Below the pieces are notes generated by a model. That model had not been told where the DNA came from. It saw only the letters and a program-made list of their open reading frames with translations, and did not search any database. This document shows positions 47,701 through 60,260 of a DNA stretch of 64,000 bases, piece after piece. The stretch comes from Chrysomallon squamiferum (taxonomy: Eukaryota; Mollusca; Gastropoda; Neomphalida; Peltospiridae): positions 8,297,630-8,361,629 of the forward strand of contig CM022677.1 in assembly GCA_012295275.1 (NCBI GenBank). The letters are read 5' to 3'. The position numbers were made by a program, and so were the translations under genes. The stretch's first letter is position 1. The number at the start of each line of letters is the position of its first letter.

Positions 47701-48049
47701 TTTGTTTGATATAATATGTCCACGGACAGCAGTTTCACGGTGCGCAAACAAGTAAATGTTCATTTCATTTCTTTTCTTTTCTTTAATCTATTTACTTCAT
47801 ATTTCAATTATTTATTTCATTTTTTTTTTATTAATATGATTATTTTTATGATTTATTTTTGGTTTGTTCTTTTTACTTTTATTTATTTATTTATTTTATT
47901 TTTAAATAATAATATTATTATAGTTGTTTTGTTTTCTTGTTGTTTTTTTTTAAATTTATTTCATGATGGAATTTCCTAATTGCGTTTTAAAATAATGTCT
48001 TCAGAATTATTTGATTTCTTCTTCATCAGTAAAGAAAACCTTTACCAAA

Positions 48050-48163
48050 ATGGTCTCGCCCAGTAAATATGTTTGTATTGACCGGCAGGACTCGGCAAAT
48101 TTCGCGAGACTCCGTTATTTAGAGTACTTTTCAGTTAGTTTGTATATAAACGTCCGGAAATAA
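48050..48163 (+). CDS. Small open frame or candidate first exon (MVSPSKYVCIDRQD...)
   Basis: An ATG in fair context (ccaaaATGG) opens 37 codons: MVSPSKYVCIDRQDSANF, then ARLRYLEYFS. The region has several CpGs (gaccgg, tttcgcgagactccg), unlike the AT-rich surroundings, as at promoters or first exons. A gttagt donor-like site lies at 48134. A second short ATG segment (MSTDSSFTVRKQ, 47716-47751, followed by gtaaat) lies 330 bp upstream. No family is recognised; this is weak. Confidence 0.25.
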   Translation: MVSPSKYVCIDRQDSANFARLRYLEYFSVSLYINVRK

Positions 48164-48199
48164 ACTCCCGTAAAATGACATACAACAGATGCTCAGATT

Positions 48200-49850
48200 A
48201 AAATAATACTAACGCTACTGCTGCTGCTGCTACTACTACTACTTACTACTACTACTACTACTACTACTACTAATAATAATAATAATAAGAAGAAGAAGAA
48301 GAAGAAGAAGAATGAATAAATAATAAATATAAAATTAAAATAACATGAAAGTTTTATACGATTTTATTCGAATTCAGTTTGGAATTGCTCTTCTTATAGC
48401 ACAATAATTATTTATAACGATAATATTTTATTAATACTAATTAAATATAGAGTTAACTACTATTATTAATTATAATCAATTATACAAATTAAATTGCTAA
48501 CAATAAATGTATTTAAAACAAAAATAATAATAAAAACAAATGTGACCTACTGATATTGGCATTCAAATATCAACTGACGTAAAATCGTTAAATGTTTTAT
48601 TTATACCCGAAATTAAATCCGCTGACGTAGACCTAAATAGACTGCGCATGTGCATGTGCAAGTATTACACTTGTAACTTTTATTTTTCAAAAGACATAAT
48701 TATGGTTTATTAATTTATTAATTGAACTAACATTTTAAAAATAGTTATTTAATCCATCAAAATATATATTTTATTTAAACATATGGATAAACGTTTCTGT
48801 CTGTCTGTCTAGTTGTTTTTCAGCAAATGTAGATTCAAATACATTATCTGTTTTGGTTCATTAAGAAAAAGAGGAAAAGAAAAGAAAAGAAAAAATATGA
48901 CAATAAAATGAATACCATGTAAATGAAAAATGAAAATAATGTAAAAGAATAAAATAAAAATGTTCACTAATCGAATTCGGTCTGGTGCGAGTTGAAGACA
49001 GGTCTCGATTACGACAGTAGTTTCAATAAATAAATAAATAAATGACAACCCTTTATAAACATTTTCTGAGGCGAAGACAATATAAAAATATACTAATTTT
49101 GTCATTCAGCTGTATCATAATAATAATTTTACATGCGATTGCGTTCGCAGCCGGAAAATGACGAATGATACCGAACAAATCTTTATAACTACCGAAGCAT
49201 GCTGGACCATGCTGACACAAACCCACTTATAAGATAATAAACAAAACTGGAGCACATTTTAGAACTGCGCTGTAGCAAGATTCTGGTGTACACTCTGTAT
49301 TTCTCAATACTCGGGTTTTCTGTATGAGTAAATATCATCGTTGTTATCACTTACAGTTACCCATATCAACTGTAGTAAAATTTCATGTGTAAATCGCACC
49401 ACTCTTTTCGCTGAATATAAATTTATATGTATGAGTTTTTTCTTTGTTTTTAAAAATAAATAAAATGCAGTGTTATTAATTTAAAAAAGGACATTATCGA
49501 TATATATATATATATATATATATAATGAACACGTTAAAAAAAAGCACATTAATTTATTTCTCAATTTTTAAAGAAAAATAATACCCCCTCCTCTAGCTCT
49601 GACTTCTTTACAGTTTGCTGGTTTTGTTACGCATGATTATCATGTATATCCTGGCTAAGTGCTCTTGAGAAAACTTATTAACTAACGAACTATTAGTCAA
49701 TGGCATATGCTGTGCAATCTAAACTACAGGAAGAAATGTTTACCAATAGTTATACATCCTCTAAACTTAATATTAACGTGAATGCTGACATCCTAATAAA
49801 CATGTTATTATTACTATTTTCATTCAGTCTTCACGTGAAAAAAAAAAGGT
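48200..49850. other. AT-rich stretch, no supported gene
   Basis: It starts with TAC/TAA/GAA trinucleotide runs (48225-48315) and includes an AT run at 49500-49524. A short piece at 48985-49085 resembles 29930-30010. Nothing else was recognised. Confidence 0.5.
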
Positions 49851-50292
49851 AAATGTTTTTTTATCAGATTGGAATCATGTACATCAGGTATCTCTCTTCA
49901 GTTAGGAATCTTGTGTCATCAAACATGTAGTCTTGCATAATGATCAACATCAAATCTTCTGTAGGCCTGGTCAGGTGAGGGTATTGGTTGTCTTTCACCT
50001 ATTTCCAAATACCAGTTTAATCCTAACAGCCTTATAGTCCCACTTGTGACACCAAATGTAACGGAGGGTGGAAGCAAACGGCTCTCTGTCTAAGGAATAA
50101 ACAAACAAGATGGGGTTTCCAATTAAAGGGCTTTAATACTAGGTAATTCCTGATATAGCAATGTTAACATTTACAACATAGTAACAATGGCGTCTCCAAG
50201 GAGGACAAACTGACCAGGTTCATTAAAAACAAATCATAAAAATTCTACAGTTCCAAACTAAAAACATCAAACCAATACAAAACACACACAAA

Positions 50293-50330
<38 letters not shown>

Positions 50331-50632
50331 TATACCAGTGTCGCCACCTTCACTAGCAATAGTTTAAGTCCTGCAATGTTCAAGGCCAAAGAGAAACATT
50401 TTGTTATGAGAACGTCACCCGAAATATTCCAGGCAGAAATTGCCATATACGGCCATGTCACATGAAAGTTCCCAATAGGAGACAGACATGTTAATCTAGC
50501 TTGCTAGCACTTACTCCCCACTAATTACTTTAACACATTACATAATCTGACCTTTACAGAATAGGAAGCAATGGCTATTATTTCTCCATTCTACACACTT
50601 CCCTACTTAAAATGTTGCTATCCTCAGCAACA
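49850..50632 (-). mobile_element. LTR retrotransposon remnant: one LTR plus PBS
   Basis: On the minus strand a 576-bp segment (50632 to 50057) begins TGTTGCTG and ends TTACA, fitting TG...CA LTR ends. Two bases later, tggtgtcacaagtggga (50054-50038) matches the primer-binding sites of Gypsy-type elements that use a tRNA whose 3' end reads TCCCACTTxTGACACCA. About 190 bp of internal sequence follow, including a short gag-like frame (GERQPIPSPDQAYRRFDVD). A CA array sits inside the LTR. No second LTR was found, so the element is truncated. Confidence 0.6.
50057..50632 (-). repeat. Long terminal repeat (single)
   Basis: TG/CA borders and the adjacent primer-binding site define it. A CA microsatellite occupies about 50280-50330. 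Confidence 0.6.
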
Positions 50633-50639
50633 TAAAGCA

Positions 50640-51099
50640 TCTAATAATAATTTTAATTGATATAATAAAATCTCTCATAATTTATCTCTATGACATTAAG
50701 AACAACGCCATTATGACGCCAACCACGAAAACATTAACATTAAAATAGGATTATCAGGTGGAAAGGTGCCAGGTTACGGTAATATTCCAAGATAATTTTA
50801 TAATTAATTAGGTGTAATAGTTATATCTTTGATTTTATTATGAGAAGTCTAAAATATTGAAAAATATTTAATAATGTATTAATTGTAACTGGTTTATTAC
50901 AGGGAAATATGAGAAAGGGCAACATTAAGCAGATATTCTGTTTGCTTTACAATTAATATTCATAGATATAAATGGAGCAATGGATATTTACCTTTATAGG
51001 AAAGACTCAGTATATGTTGAAAAGATAGAGAGACTTCCATTAATAATATATTTATATATATTCACAATGTGTATGTGTGTGTGTTTATGTATATGTGTG

Positions 51100-51115
<16 letters not shown>
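50640..51115. other. AT-rich spacer, no gene seen
   Basis: No exon or element border was recognised between the LTR and the AG/CA arrays. Confidence 0.5.
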
Positions 51116-51117
<2 letters not shown>

Positions 51118-51189
<72 letters not shown>

Positions 51190-51285
51190 AGGTACATACA
51201 TAGAAGCATTTTATAGATAGATAGAAAGTCAGACAGACAGCCAGCTAGATTGATACATTGAAACACAGAGAGCAGATAGACAAAG

Positions 51286-51345
<60 letters not shown>
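51118..51345. repeat. (AG)n then (CA)n microsatellites
   Basis: About 70 bp of AG at 51118-51188 and about 56 bp of CA at 51290-51345, separated by gata/cagacag sequence. Frames across both strands (ERERER, SLSLSL, THTHTH, VCVCVC) are artefacts. Confidence 0.97.
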
Positions 51346-51350
<5 letters not shown>

Positions 51351-52039
51351 TACACACAGAGATATTTACAACAGAACTGGATTTTTGAAACCATTCCAAA
51401 TTGGTCACATTTAAAAATGTATTTAAAAATGACAGTAAATTTTGGAATAAATGATGAAATATTTTAATATTTGATATACAGAATTGTAAAAAGAAATTAC
51501 CTTGAAAGACTGAGTATATTGAAATGTCTTGTGTATTCTTAGCTTTTAGGAATTATTTTACTATTAATATGTCATTAATAATCAAAACAAAAACTTTCTG
51601 TCCACTGGTCTATCCCCTATGTCCATCCACCATACAGCTTTCTCTAAAATGTCCCTGTTTGTATATCTTCCTGTGTGTGTGTCTGCTGTCTGTCTTTGAA
51701 TTGACAGATACACAGACAAACACATCTATCTACCTACATATGGATGAATAAATGTTAACTGTCTCTTTACCTCTCCATCTCTCAATCAGTCAATCAGTCA
51801 GTCAAGCAATGTGGGACTGATTGTCATTCTATCTACCTATCACTCTATCTGACAAATTACATATCACTCATAATTTATCCAAAACTATAGTTGAAATTTT
51901 TTGGGAGAATACAAGATTTTCACTTATATAAATTTGCACACAACAGTTTTTATTCATCTATTTCTCTATCAGTCTATATCTAATGTTCTAAATCTGTCTT
52001 TCTAGGTTTCAATCTACAAATCAATTTACTGCCAGCCAG

Positions 52040-53100
52040 TGTATATCTCTTTATCTACAAAACACATACACAAACATAATTAACTCTAATTCACATACTC
52101 ATTACAATCTCTTATCTATTTATAAAACACATACACAAACATAATTAACTCTAATTCACATACTCATTACCATCTCTTTATCTATCTATAAAACACATAC
52201 ACAAACATAATTAACTCTAATTCACATACTCATTACCATCTCTTTATCTATCTATAAAACACATACACAAACATAATTCACTCTAATTCACATACTCATT
52301 ACAATCTCTTATCTATCTATAAAACACATACACAAACATAATTAACTCTAATTCACATATTCATTACAATCTCTTTATCTATCTATAAAACACATACACA
52401 AACATAATGAACTCTAATTCACATATTCATTACAATCTCTTTATCTATCTATAAAACACATACACAAACAAAATTAACTCTAATTCACATACTCATTACC
52501 ATCTCTTTATCTATCTATAAAACACATACACAAACATAATGAACTCTAATTCACATATTCATTACCATCTCTTTATCTATCTATAAAACACATACACAAA
52601 CAAAATTAACTCTAATTCACATACTCATTACCATCTCTTTATCTATCTATAAAACACATCATACACAAACATAATTCACTCTAATTCACATACTCATTAC
52701 CATCTCTTTATCTATAAAACACATACACAAACATAATTAACTCTAATTCACATACTCATTACCATCTCTTTATCTATCTCCAAAACACATTACACAAACA
52801 TAATTCACTCTAATTCATACTCATTACAATCTCTTATCTATTTATAAAACACATACACAAACATAATTAACTCTAATTCACATACTCATTACCATCTCTT
52901 TATCTATCTATAAAACACATACACAAACATAATTAACTCTAATTCATATACTCATTACCATCTCTTTATCTATCTATAAAACACATACACAAACATAATT
53001 AACTCTAATTCATATACTCATTACCATCTCTTTATCTATCTCCAAAACACATTACACAAACATAATGAACTCTAATTCAAATACTCCCATCCTATCTCAC
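52040..53100. repeat. 65- to 66-bp minisatellite, ~16 copies
   Basis: Each unit contains aaaacacatacacaaacata, attaactctaattcacatac and tcattaccatctctttatc, then tatctat. Measured spacings between the first copies are 65 and 66 bp. Copies differ at a few positions (attaac or atgaac, ataatt or aaaatt), forming recognisable unit types. It carries no long open frame. Confidence 0.95.
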
Positions 53101-54132
53101 TAACACATGAACATACTAACACTTTCTTTCTTATACACATATCAGCATAATGAACTGCTTCTAACTTAGTTCTCAGTAGACATGGATCACTCAACATGCA
53201 GTGTTGTTTATGCACATCAGGATCCACAAAACTCAGTGAAAATTTACATGAAGCTTTTAATAAAGATCAGTAACTCACTGTACATCTTATTTAAACTTAG
53301 AATATTTATTTGTCAAAATAAATAATTTTTTTAATCTTTTTCTATTAACAGTTTACACTTTGTAAAATGTAAATATTTGTCATTTTATTTTAAAGAATAA
53401 TTAGTGATATTTAGAGTTTGTTAAGTGTTCAAATAGTGAGAATGAGTATGTGAAATACTGATTTGTCTTCACAGACATCTTATAAAGTACGCACACAACA
53501 CTCTATGCTGTCACACAATTAGAACAAAATATTTCATATATCAATATATCATCCTGTAATTAACCACATATCTGCTCATCCAACTACACGAGCTTCTATT
53601 CATTTATTCTTTCATTCGTCCAGCATTTATCACATCCAGTGAGTTATTCTATTTGGATATTATGTGAATGTATCATCCCTCTCTATCTCTAACCAGGCTA
53701 ACCATTTTACTTCATTATCCATCCATCTTTCAATCCTATACTTCCACACATATACATGAATCCAGTGATTAATCTAAGCACAAAGAATCTATTTTCTTTT
53801 CACAAAAATCACGAAGCTGAAACTTCCAGTTTTTAACAAATGTTGTCACCTGTGACTGAAACAGTCTCTCCTGCACTCATCCAGTCTGATTATTTATATA
53901 AAAAAAATAAATAAATAAATACATAAATAAATAAATAAATAAATAAATAATATTTATCCTGATCAACAGCTCCATCCAGTGTCTCAGAGGAACACCCTGT
54001 CATAACTTCTCACCATCATTACACACACACACAACCACACTCGTACACATACACAAAAACACTCATACACATACACGCACACACACAGCGCACAAAATAC
54101 ACATTATACATACATACATAATATTACAGACA

Positions 54133-54177
<45 letters not shown>

Positions 54178-54684
54178 TACTACAAACATAAACAGTCTCA
54201 CAGACAGATTATATATATAAATATACATACACGTGCACATGAACAAAAATGTAACATACCCCAGTTTCGTACATATAGTCATAAAATACACAATCCCATA
54301 TGTACTATTACTGTAATATACATGCACATACATGTGCTAATATGCAAACATAAACACATACACACGGTCATGTTTTAAACTTGTCATGTATACTCATTCA
54401 CCTAGACAGACATATACACACCAGCAATAATCAACAACTCCACCCTGTTTCACACACATACATACACATACATACTCACACCTACACATACTCACACCTA
54501 TACATAAATACATACACATATACATACACACATACATACACATACATACACATACATACACCTACACATACACACACCTATACATATATACATACACACA
54601 CATTGCATATCTACAAACACACATAAAGTCATGTTTTAATCTAGTCACATATTCATATAGACAGACATATACTCACCAACAATA
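53100..54684. other. Non-coding stretch with TAAA and CA/CATA repeats
   Basis: No exon was recognised. TAAA repeats lie at 53905-53950, a CA run at 54135-54172, and dense cataca/tacaca repeats at 54455-54625 that run up to the gap. Confidence 0.6.
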
Positions 54685-54884
54685 NNNNNNNNNNNNNNNN
54701 NNNNNNNNNNNNNNNNNNNNNNNNNNNNNNNNNNNNNNNNNNNNNNNNNNNNNNNNNNNNNNNNNNNNNNNNNNNNNNNNNNNNNNNNNNNNNNNNNNNN
54801 NNNNNNNNNNNNNNNNNNNNNNNNNNNNNNNNNNNNNNNNNNNNNNNNNNNNNNNNNNNNNNNNNNNNNNNNNNNNNNNNNNNN
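54685..54884. other. Assembly gap of exactly 200 N
   Basis: The same conventional length as the first gap. It separates a CATA-rich repeat from the TAC-rich minisatellite, so both contig ends are repetitive, which is a typical assembly break. Confidence 0.98.
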
Positions 54885-56370
54885 CTTACGATCACTATTA
54901 TCACCATGATTATTAGTATTAATACCACCGGTACGGTTTCCATTATTATCACTACTGCCAGCACTTCTATGACTGCTGACAGTATTTCCATGATTTCTGC
55001 CAGCACAACCATGTTTATTAATATCACCGGTACCACTGCTATTACCATCACAGCTACTAGCACTACGATATCTGTTAATACCACCGTTACCGCTGCCTTT
55101 CCCATTACTTCTAACATCACTACTATGACCTCCAATATCACCGATAATGATGCTATTACCATTACTAATACCCGCACTACCATCTGTATTAATACCACCG
55201 GTACTGATAACATTACCATCACTAATACCAACTCCGCCAGGTCTACCAATACCTCTTGCACTGTTGCCATTAACATCACAGCTATCAGTACTACTATGTC
55301 TATGAATATCACTGATCTGAATGGTGTCACCATCACTGCTACCAGCACTATCATGCATATTAATACGACCGTTACCTCTGACGTTACCATCATATTATCG
55401 GAACTAAGATGTCTATTAATAACTCCGAAACTGCTGCGCCTACCATCTCTACTATCATCACTACCATGTCCACGAATACCACCGACCTGGCTTATATTAC
55501 CATCACTACTAACCAGCACAATCATTTGTGCTAATAACACCGGTTCCACTCCCATTCCCAATACTACGACCAGCACTACTATGTCTACAAATTCCATCGG
55601 CAAAGCTGCTATTACCATCACTACTACTAGCACTATCATGTCTAACAATACCTCCGATAAGGCTGCTGTTACCATGATTACAACCATGTCTAGTAATAAC
55701 ACCGGTAACACTGCCATAACCATCACTACTACCACTACTGCCAGTGATGGTATTATTAGACATGATATAGCTGGTATTTGCGAATGTAATAGTGACGTTA
55801 CTGGCAGAATTATAAATAACACGATAGTGCAGGTATTATTGATGGTAATAGAAGCCATGCTGATGGTATTATTAGAGACGATAGTGATGGTATTAGGGAA
55901 GGTAATAGCAATTTACTCGTTCTATTATTAGACACGATAGTGCCGGTATTAGTAAAGGTGATACCAATGGCACTGATAGCATTACTAGACATGATAGTGC
56001 TGGCATTAGCAAATGTAGTAGCAGCGGTACTGATGGAAGTAATATCAGCGGTACCGGTGGTATTATTAGATGTGATAATGTTTGTATTGGTGAATATTAA
56101 AGCAGCGGTGCTGGTAGTATTATTCGACATGATAGTGCTGGTATTAGTGATAATGATAGAAGCGCTACTGCTGAAATTCTTAGAGAGAACAGTTCTGGTA
56201 TTATTCATGGTAATAGCAGCAATAGCAGTGGTATTATTAGACTTGATAGTGGCTGTATTACCGATGCTGGTAGCAGCGGTACTGGTTGTATTATTACACA
56301 TGATAGTGTTGGTATTAGTGAATGTAATAGAAGCGGTACTGGTGATAGTATTAGATATGATATATTTACT
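54885..56370. repeat. Head-to-head minisatellite coding Thr/Asn-rich frames
   Basis: Units of about 57-60 bp carry agcactatcatgtctaa, caataccaccggtactgct and attaccatcactac. From 54885 to about 55750 they lie in one orientation; from about 55755 to 56370 the same unit appears as its reverse complement (ggtattattagacatgatag, tgctggtattagtg). Because the units are built from trinucleotide-like blocks without stops, both strands stay open for hundreds of codons. The sense reading is STIMSNNTTGTAAITIT-like. No signal peptide, domain or splice structure supports a real protein. Confidence 0.85.
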
Positions 56371-56459
56371 TAGGGTGTGATGGGAATCCAAATGGTGAAG
56401 GTGATGAAACAGACATAGACACAAAATACAGACATACATATCTCATCGTAAACAAAACA

Positions 56460-56830
56460 AAACATGCAAGAACAACAAACATACAAAAATGCATGTATTA
56501 CATACGTGATACAGGACAAGGCACATGAACCATCAGACCACAGCATTCAAAACAACAAGCCACAGGACAAGTGCACAACACATCACACCAGGCCATTCAT
56601 TACATACAAAACATCAAAAAAGTCGGAAAAGGACATACATATACAGATGCAGTATGGAAACTGCACACCAGACCAGACCCAAAATATTGAGAACAATAGC
56701 ACAAGGGAGACAAAACAAACAACTGCAGACAAGCAACACAAACATATACAATGTACACAATGCAAAAATATATATATATATATATATATATACCTGTGTG
56801 TGTGTGTGTGTGTGTGAATGTGTGTGTTTG
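56460..56830. other. CA-rich sequence with AT and TG microsatellites
   Basis: A-rich and CA-rich degenerate sequence (aacatgcaagaacaacaaac, then cacaggac) is followed by an AT run at 56768-56791 and a TG run at 56795-56815. A related CA-rich block occurs at 58060-58900. Frames here are not considered genes. Confidence 0.6.
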
Positions 56831-56939
56831 TGTCTTTTGTATTACATCCAACCTTCTTTTTTCTTTCATATTAAACAAAACCAATAAGCGTTGTAACAAG
56901 TTCATGGCAATTTATGAAAAATGTAATATTACATAACTT

Positions 56940-57321
56940 CCTTTTCATTTAAAAAATACGTCAAATATATTATTTCTCATACAAAGATGTCCAAATTTCA
57001 CACAGCAAGAACATTTTTTACAAATTTCTTATTTATAACTTGTCAAATGCAAGTAAAATTCACTTGTATAGACTTCCACAATATTTTTATCAAGAAAAGT
57101 CATAGCAATGATCAGAAACAAATTTGAAGTTAAGACCATTCTGAAATATTTGTAATTGCACTTAATTTTAAGTACCGCACAAACTCTATATTGTTCTGCT
57201 AATTTTGTGCTTTTAATTGAACTAATGGCTCATTTTAAATATTGTGATCAATAGTAGATGGCTTCATTTAAAAAGCAACAGTTATGAAAAACATTTAACT
57301 AGTATTAGCATCATGTATAAC

Positions 57322-57371
<50 letters not shown>

Positions 57372-57430
57372 CCTTCAAATACTTTTTTTTTTTTTTGATG
57401 CATAGTTTATATTTTAAGCCTGTTTGCATA
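56940..57430. other. AT-rich spacer with (AT)n
   Basis: No coding segment was seen. An AT run of about 42 bp lies at 57326-57367, and a poly-T tract follows. Confidence 0.6.
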
Positions 57431-57439
57431 AACATTGAG

Positions 57440-57835
57440 ACCTAGATGCATTGCAACATGCTGAAGCTCAATGATTACAAGACCAAAGCAATGAGTTTCA
57501 CTTTTGAACATAACTCAAAGGATGTTGACACCATATCAGTTACAGTGGGTTATGCTGCCATAATTTTGGTTCCATGAGTGAGAAATCTTGATGTTATATT
57601 TGATTCTACAATGATTATGGAGAGCCAAATGAATGCAATATGTCATCAAGCTATGTTGGGAACAAAAGATCAGTAGAATGAGGCAATATCTGCCCAGTGA
57701 TGCCCCATAAAACACTGGTATGGACTTGTGACATCATGACTGGACTGTTGCAATGGACTACTTATTATACGGCATGCCTAACATCTTGCTCTGCAAACTG
57801 CAACTGCTCCAGTGACTGGAATGGTGCTGTCACAA
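57440..57835 (+). pseudogene. LINE reverse transcriptase C-terminal remnant
   Basis: Across frames the plus strand reads HMLKLNDYKTKAMSF, then VRNLDVIFDSTMIMESQMNA, then a frame change to VTS-LDCCNGLL and HALQT-type residues. This is the decayed LKLNxxKTE...VRNLGVxxDSxLxM...VTSRLDYCNxLLYGxP order of LINE (CR1/L2/jockey-like) reverse transcriptases. At least one stop and several frame changes are present. Confidence 0.65.
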
Positions 57836-57924
57836 ACACGATTCATTCTGTTAAGCCAGCACCGGGAGATTGGCAGTTCTCTTACAGGCAGTGTAGGAAG
57901 GAACAGGATAGAACAGTCTTGTGT

Positions 57925-58045
57925 CGTGCCCCTGTTGGTTATGCACACTTGACTCATTCATGTATCTTAAAGAAAGATCCTCCACCTCAGTGTGAGCACT
58001 TTCAGTGTACTTTGACAGTTCACCAAATTTTTCAGGAATTTAACA
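57925..58045 (+). pseudogene. LINE 3' cysteine/histidine motif remnant
   Basis: The frame RAPVGYAHLTHSCILKKDPP, then QCEHFQCTLTVHQIFQEF matches the 'RxGHTxLTHSxLLxxxxPPxCxxCxxxLTVxHIL' end of retroposons that carry an RNase H and zinc-knuckle-like tail (I/R1/jockey-type). It abuts the RT remnant above but may derive from a different LINE copy. It lies in a 188-codon frame that is otherwise repeat-derived. Confidence 0.6.
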
Positions 58046-58059
58046 AAACAGAAGAAATA

Positions 58060-58920
58060 AACAACAACAACAAAAACAACAAATCATATACAACATTCAC
58101 TTGTAGCAACAACAAACATATACATGACACATGTGCAAGAACCACAAACATATACACAACACACAGTAATTGCAATATACAGGATAAGGTAAAACAAAAC
58201 ATCACACCATATGAAACATATCATAATCACAGAATACACAAAACAACACACAACAAAACCTAGACAGTATACACACTACACACACTAGACATGCATACAA
58301 CACCAAAGCTTACCATATATCTAAACCTCTAAATATAAGAAGCACTCTAGCCATCACAGTGTGCAATGGTGTGTACTGTGTAGATGGTACGTGTTTGGTG
58401 CATGTGTTTGATACACAACACAGTAGAAACTACAGACACATCAGAGACAACACTTAATATACAAACACAGCAAAAATTAAAAAATTATACACAGACACAA
58501 CAACGCAAATATACAAGACAGACATTTCAAACACCATACAGGGCAATGCAAACAAAACAAAACTCAACTAACTTATCACACTGGACACAAACCCAAACAT
58601 GCAACAACAACAAACATATACAAGATACATATGCAACTATACATCGACCATACAGAAGACAAACTTGCAGCAACAATAGATATATACAAAATACACTAAA
58701 ACCTAGAAAATACAGGTTTCACCCTGTGCAGCACAAGGCTCACAAAACAACACTTCACTTGTAAAATGGACATCACATAAAACACATAACAGACATGCAC
58801 ATCACACTGGATCACAAACACAAACACATAGACCACACCTGACATAGAACAGAAATATACAGATGACAGGAGACACATGAAACACGGACATGTAACATCA
58901 AGGCACACCTTCAATACTTA
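58060..58920. repeat. CA/ACA-rich degenerate minisatellite
   Basis: Recurring aacaacaaacatatacaaga-like units mix with acacaacac and catgcaac. It resembles 56460-56760. No gene seen. Confidence 0.55.
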
Positions 58921-58979
58921 ATACAAACTAACTAATCTACCCATTAATGGATGATAAAAAGAAAGGAAACAAAAATTAA

Positions 58980-59780
58980 ATAATAATAATAATAATAATA
59001 AAATAAATATATCATATTTTAGAAAATAACAATAAAGAGATATTATAATTTATAAATAACAATGGTCTTTGAAACTAATGACAATTCGACATTTCTGGCT
59101 CCGAACTAATAAAACTTCCAAATATCACATTAACAGTAATTTTCTATGCATGTTATGTGAATGTCTTAGATTGTTCAAAGGATAAAATAACATGTAGTAT
59201 GTTTACAACATAGGTGCATTATTCTCAGTAGATGACACCAAAACATTTTTTTTTAATAAATAATAATAATAATACTGTTGGACATTAATTGTGAATTTCA
59301 TAATTCTATAAGAGATGAATTTTTATGAATAACAGAATATAACACAAAAGTGTTTATGTCAGAAAAAATAAAAACACAATGCTGACTTTAAAGTGTATAA
59401 TGGTTACATGAAAGTTTAATATAATTCAATTTATTTTGATATCTAAGGCATTGACAATTTCATTACACATGTTGAAAGTGAAGTATAAACACTAAAGAGG
59501 GGATAGAGAGACAATTTCTTCTTTTTTTTTTGGAATAAAACTCTCCTAAATACTGCACATTTATAAGCTTTATAGTCAAGACAGAATAATATTATACATG
59601 TCTTCCTCCTTTAGTTCCTACATGTATAAATGTGTGTGGGTATGTATGTGTAGGTATGTGTGTGTGTGTGTGTGTATGTATTATAACCTGACAACATTTT
59701 AGTATTCTGTATGACCTTCTTGTTGAAAGTAGTCTGTTTTATGTCATTAATTTTCTAGGTTTTTGTTCTGTTTTGTTTCT
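58980..59780. other. AT-rich spacer, no gene seen
   Basis: It contains AAT runs (58980-59000, 59258-59272) and TG-rich sequence near 59630-59675. It ends at the acceptor of the next candidate exon. Confidence 0.5.
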
Positions 59781-59786
59781 TGCTAG

Positions 59787-59842
59787 GGTCATATTCATTA
59801 CCAGTGATGCCAAGAGGTGGTGGCGAGCAGCAACAGACAAAT
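59787..59842 (+). CDS. Candidate exon 1 of an unrecognised gene (Gly/Gln linker)
   Basis: A strong acceptor (ttctgttttgtttcttgctag) precedes 56 nt that read, after two split-codon bases, SYSLPVMPRGGGEQQQTN and end at a gtaata donor in phase 0. The next exon starts in phase 0. The composition suggests a flexible cytosolic linker. Not recognised. Confidence 0.45.
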
Positions 59843-59895
59843 GTAATACAAGTCGATTAAATTTTATTCATTTCTACATTTTATTTATTTATTTA

Positions 59896-59898
<3 letters not shown>

Positions 59899-59957
<59 letters not shown>
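59899..59957. repeat. (TTA)n microsatellite in a 143-bp intron
   Basis: A TTA trinucleotide run fills most of the short intron between the candidate exons at 59787 and 59986. Confidence 0.95.
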
Positions 59958-59985
59958 GTAGCTCTGATTATGCTAATGTTGTCAG

Positions 59986-60060
59986 GCAAAGTTTGATGGT
60001 AACAAAGTTCTGGACAATGGAGAAAGGAAACGGATGCAGAAGGATCTAGAAAAACAAAAG
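59986..60060 (+). CDS. Candidate exon 2 of an unrecognised gene (charged helix)
   Basis: The acceptor gctaatgttgtcag and the donor gtaatt bound 75 nt in phase 0: AKFDGNKVLDNGERKRMQKD, then LEKQK. The charged helical sequence and phase agreement with the exons on both sides (59787, 61834) support a real exon chain. The following intron (60061-61833) is occupied largely by a transposon. Confidence 0.5.
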
Positions 60061-60260
60061 GTAATTTTTATATGTGTGTGACTGCTGTAGAAAAAAAGTG
60101 CAGTTTCTCATAAATGAAATGAGTAAGAAATGATTTTACACAAAGTATGTTCTATTTCTCATTCCAATCAATTCACCAACAGATATTGATAATCTTTGTA
60201 AAATTTATTTAAATATATATATTTTTTTGCCATGGATAAAATATATATATATATATATAT

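Noticed and set aside
54653-55858. 401-codon minus-strand and 341-codon plus-strand frames
   Set aside because: They are the longest frames in the window, but they follow the trinucleotide-like minisatellite, partly cross the N run and have no other protein features.
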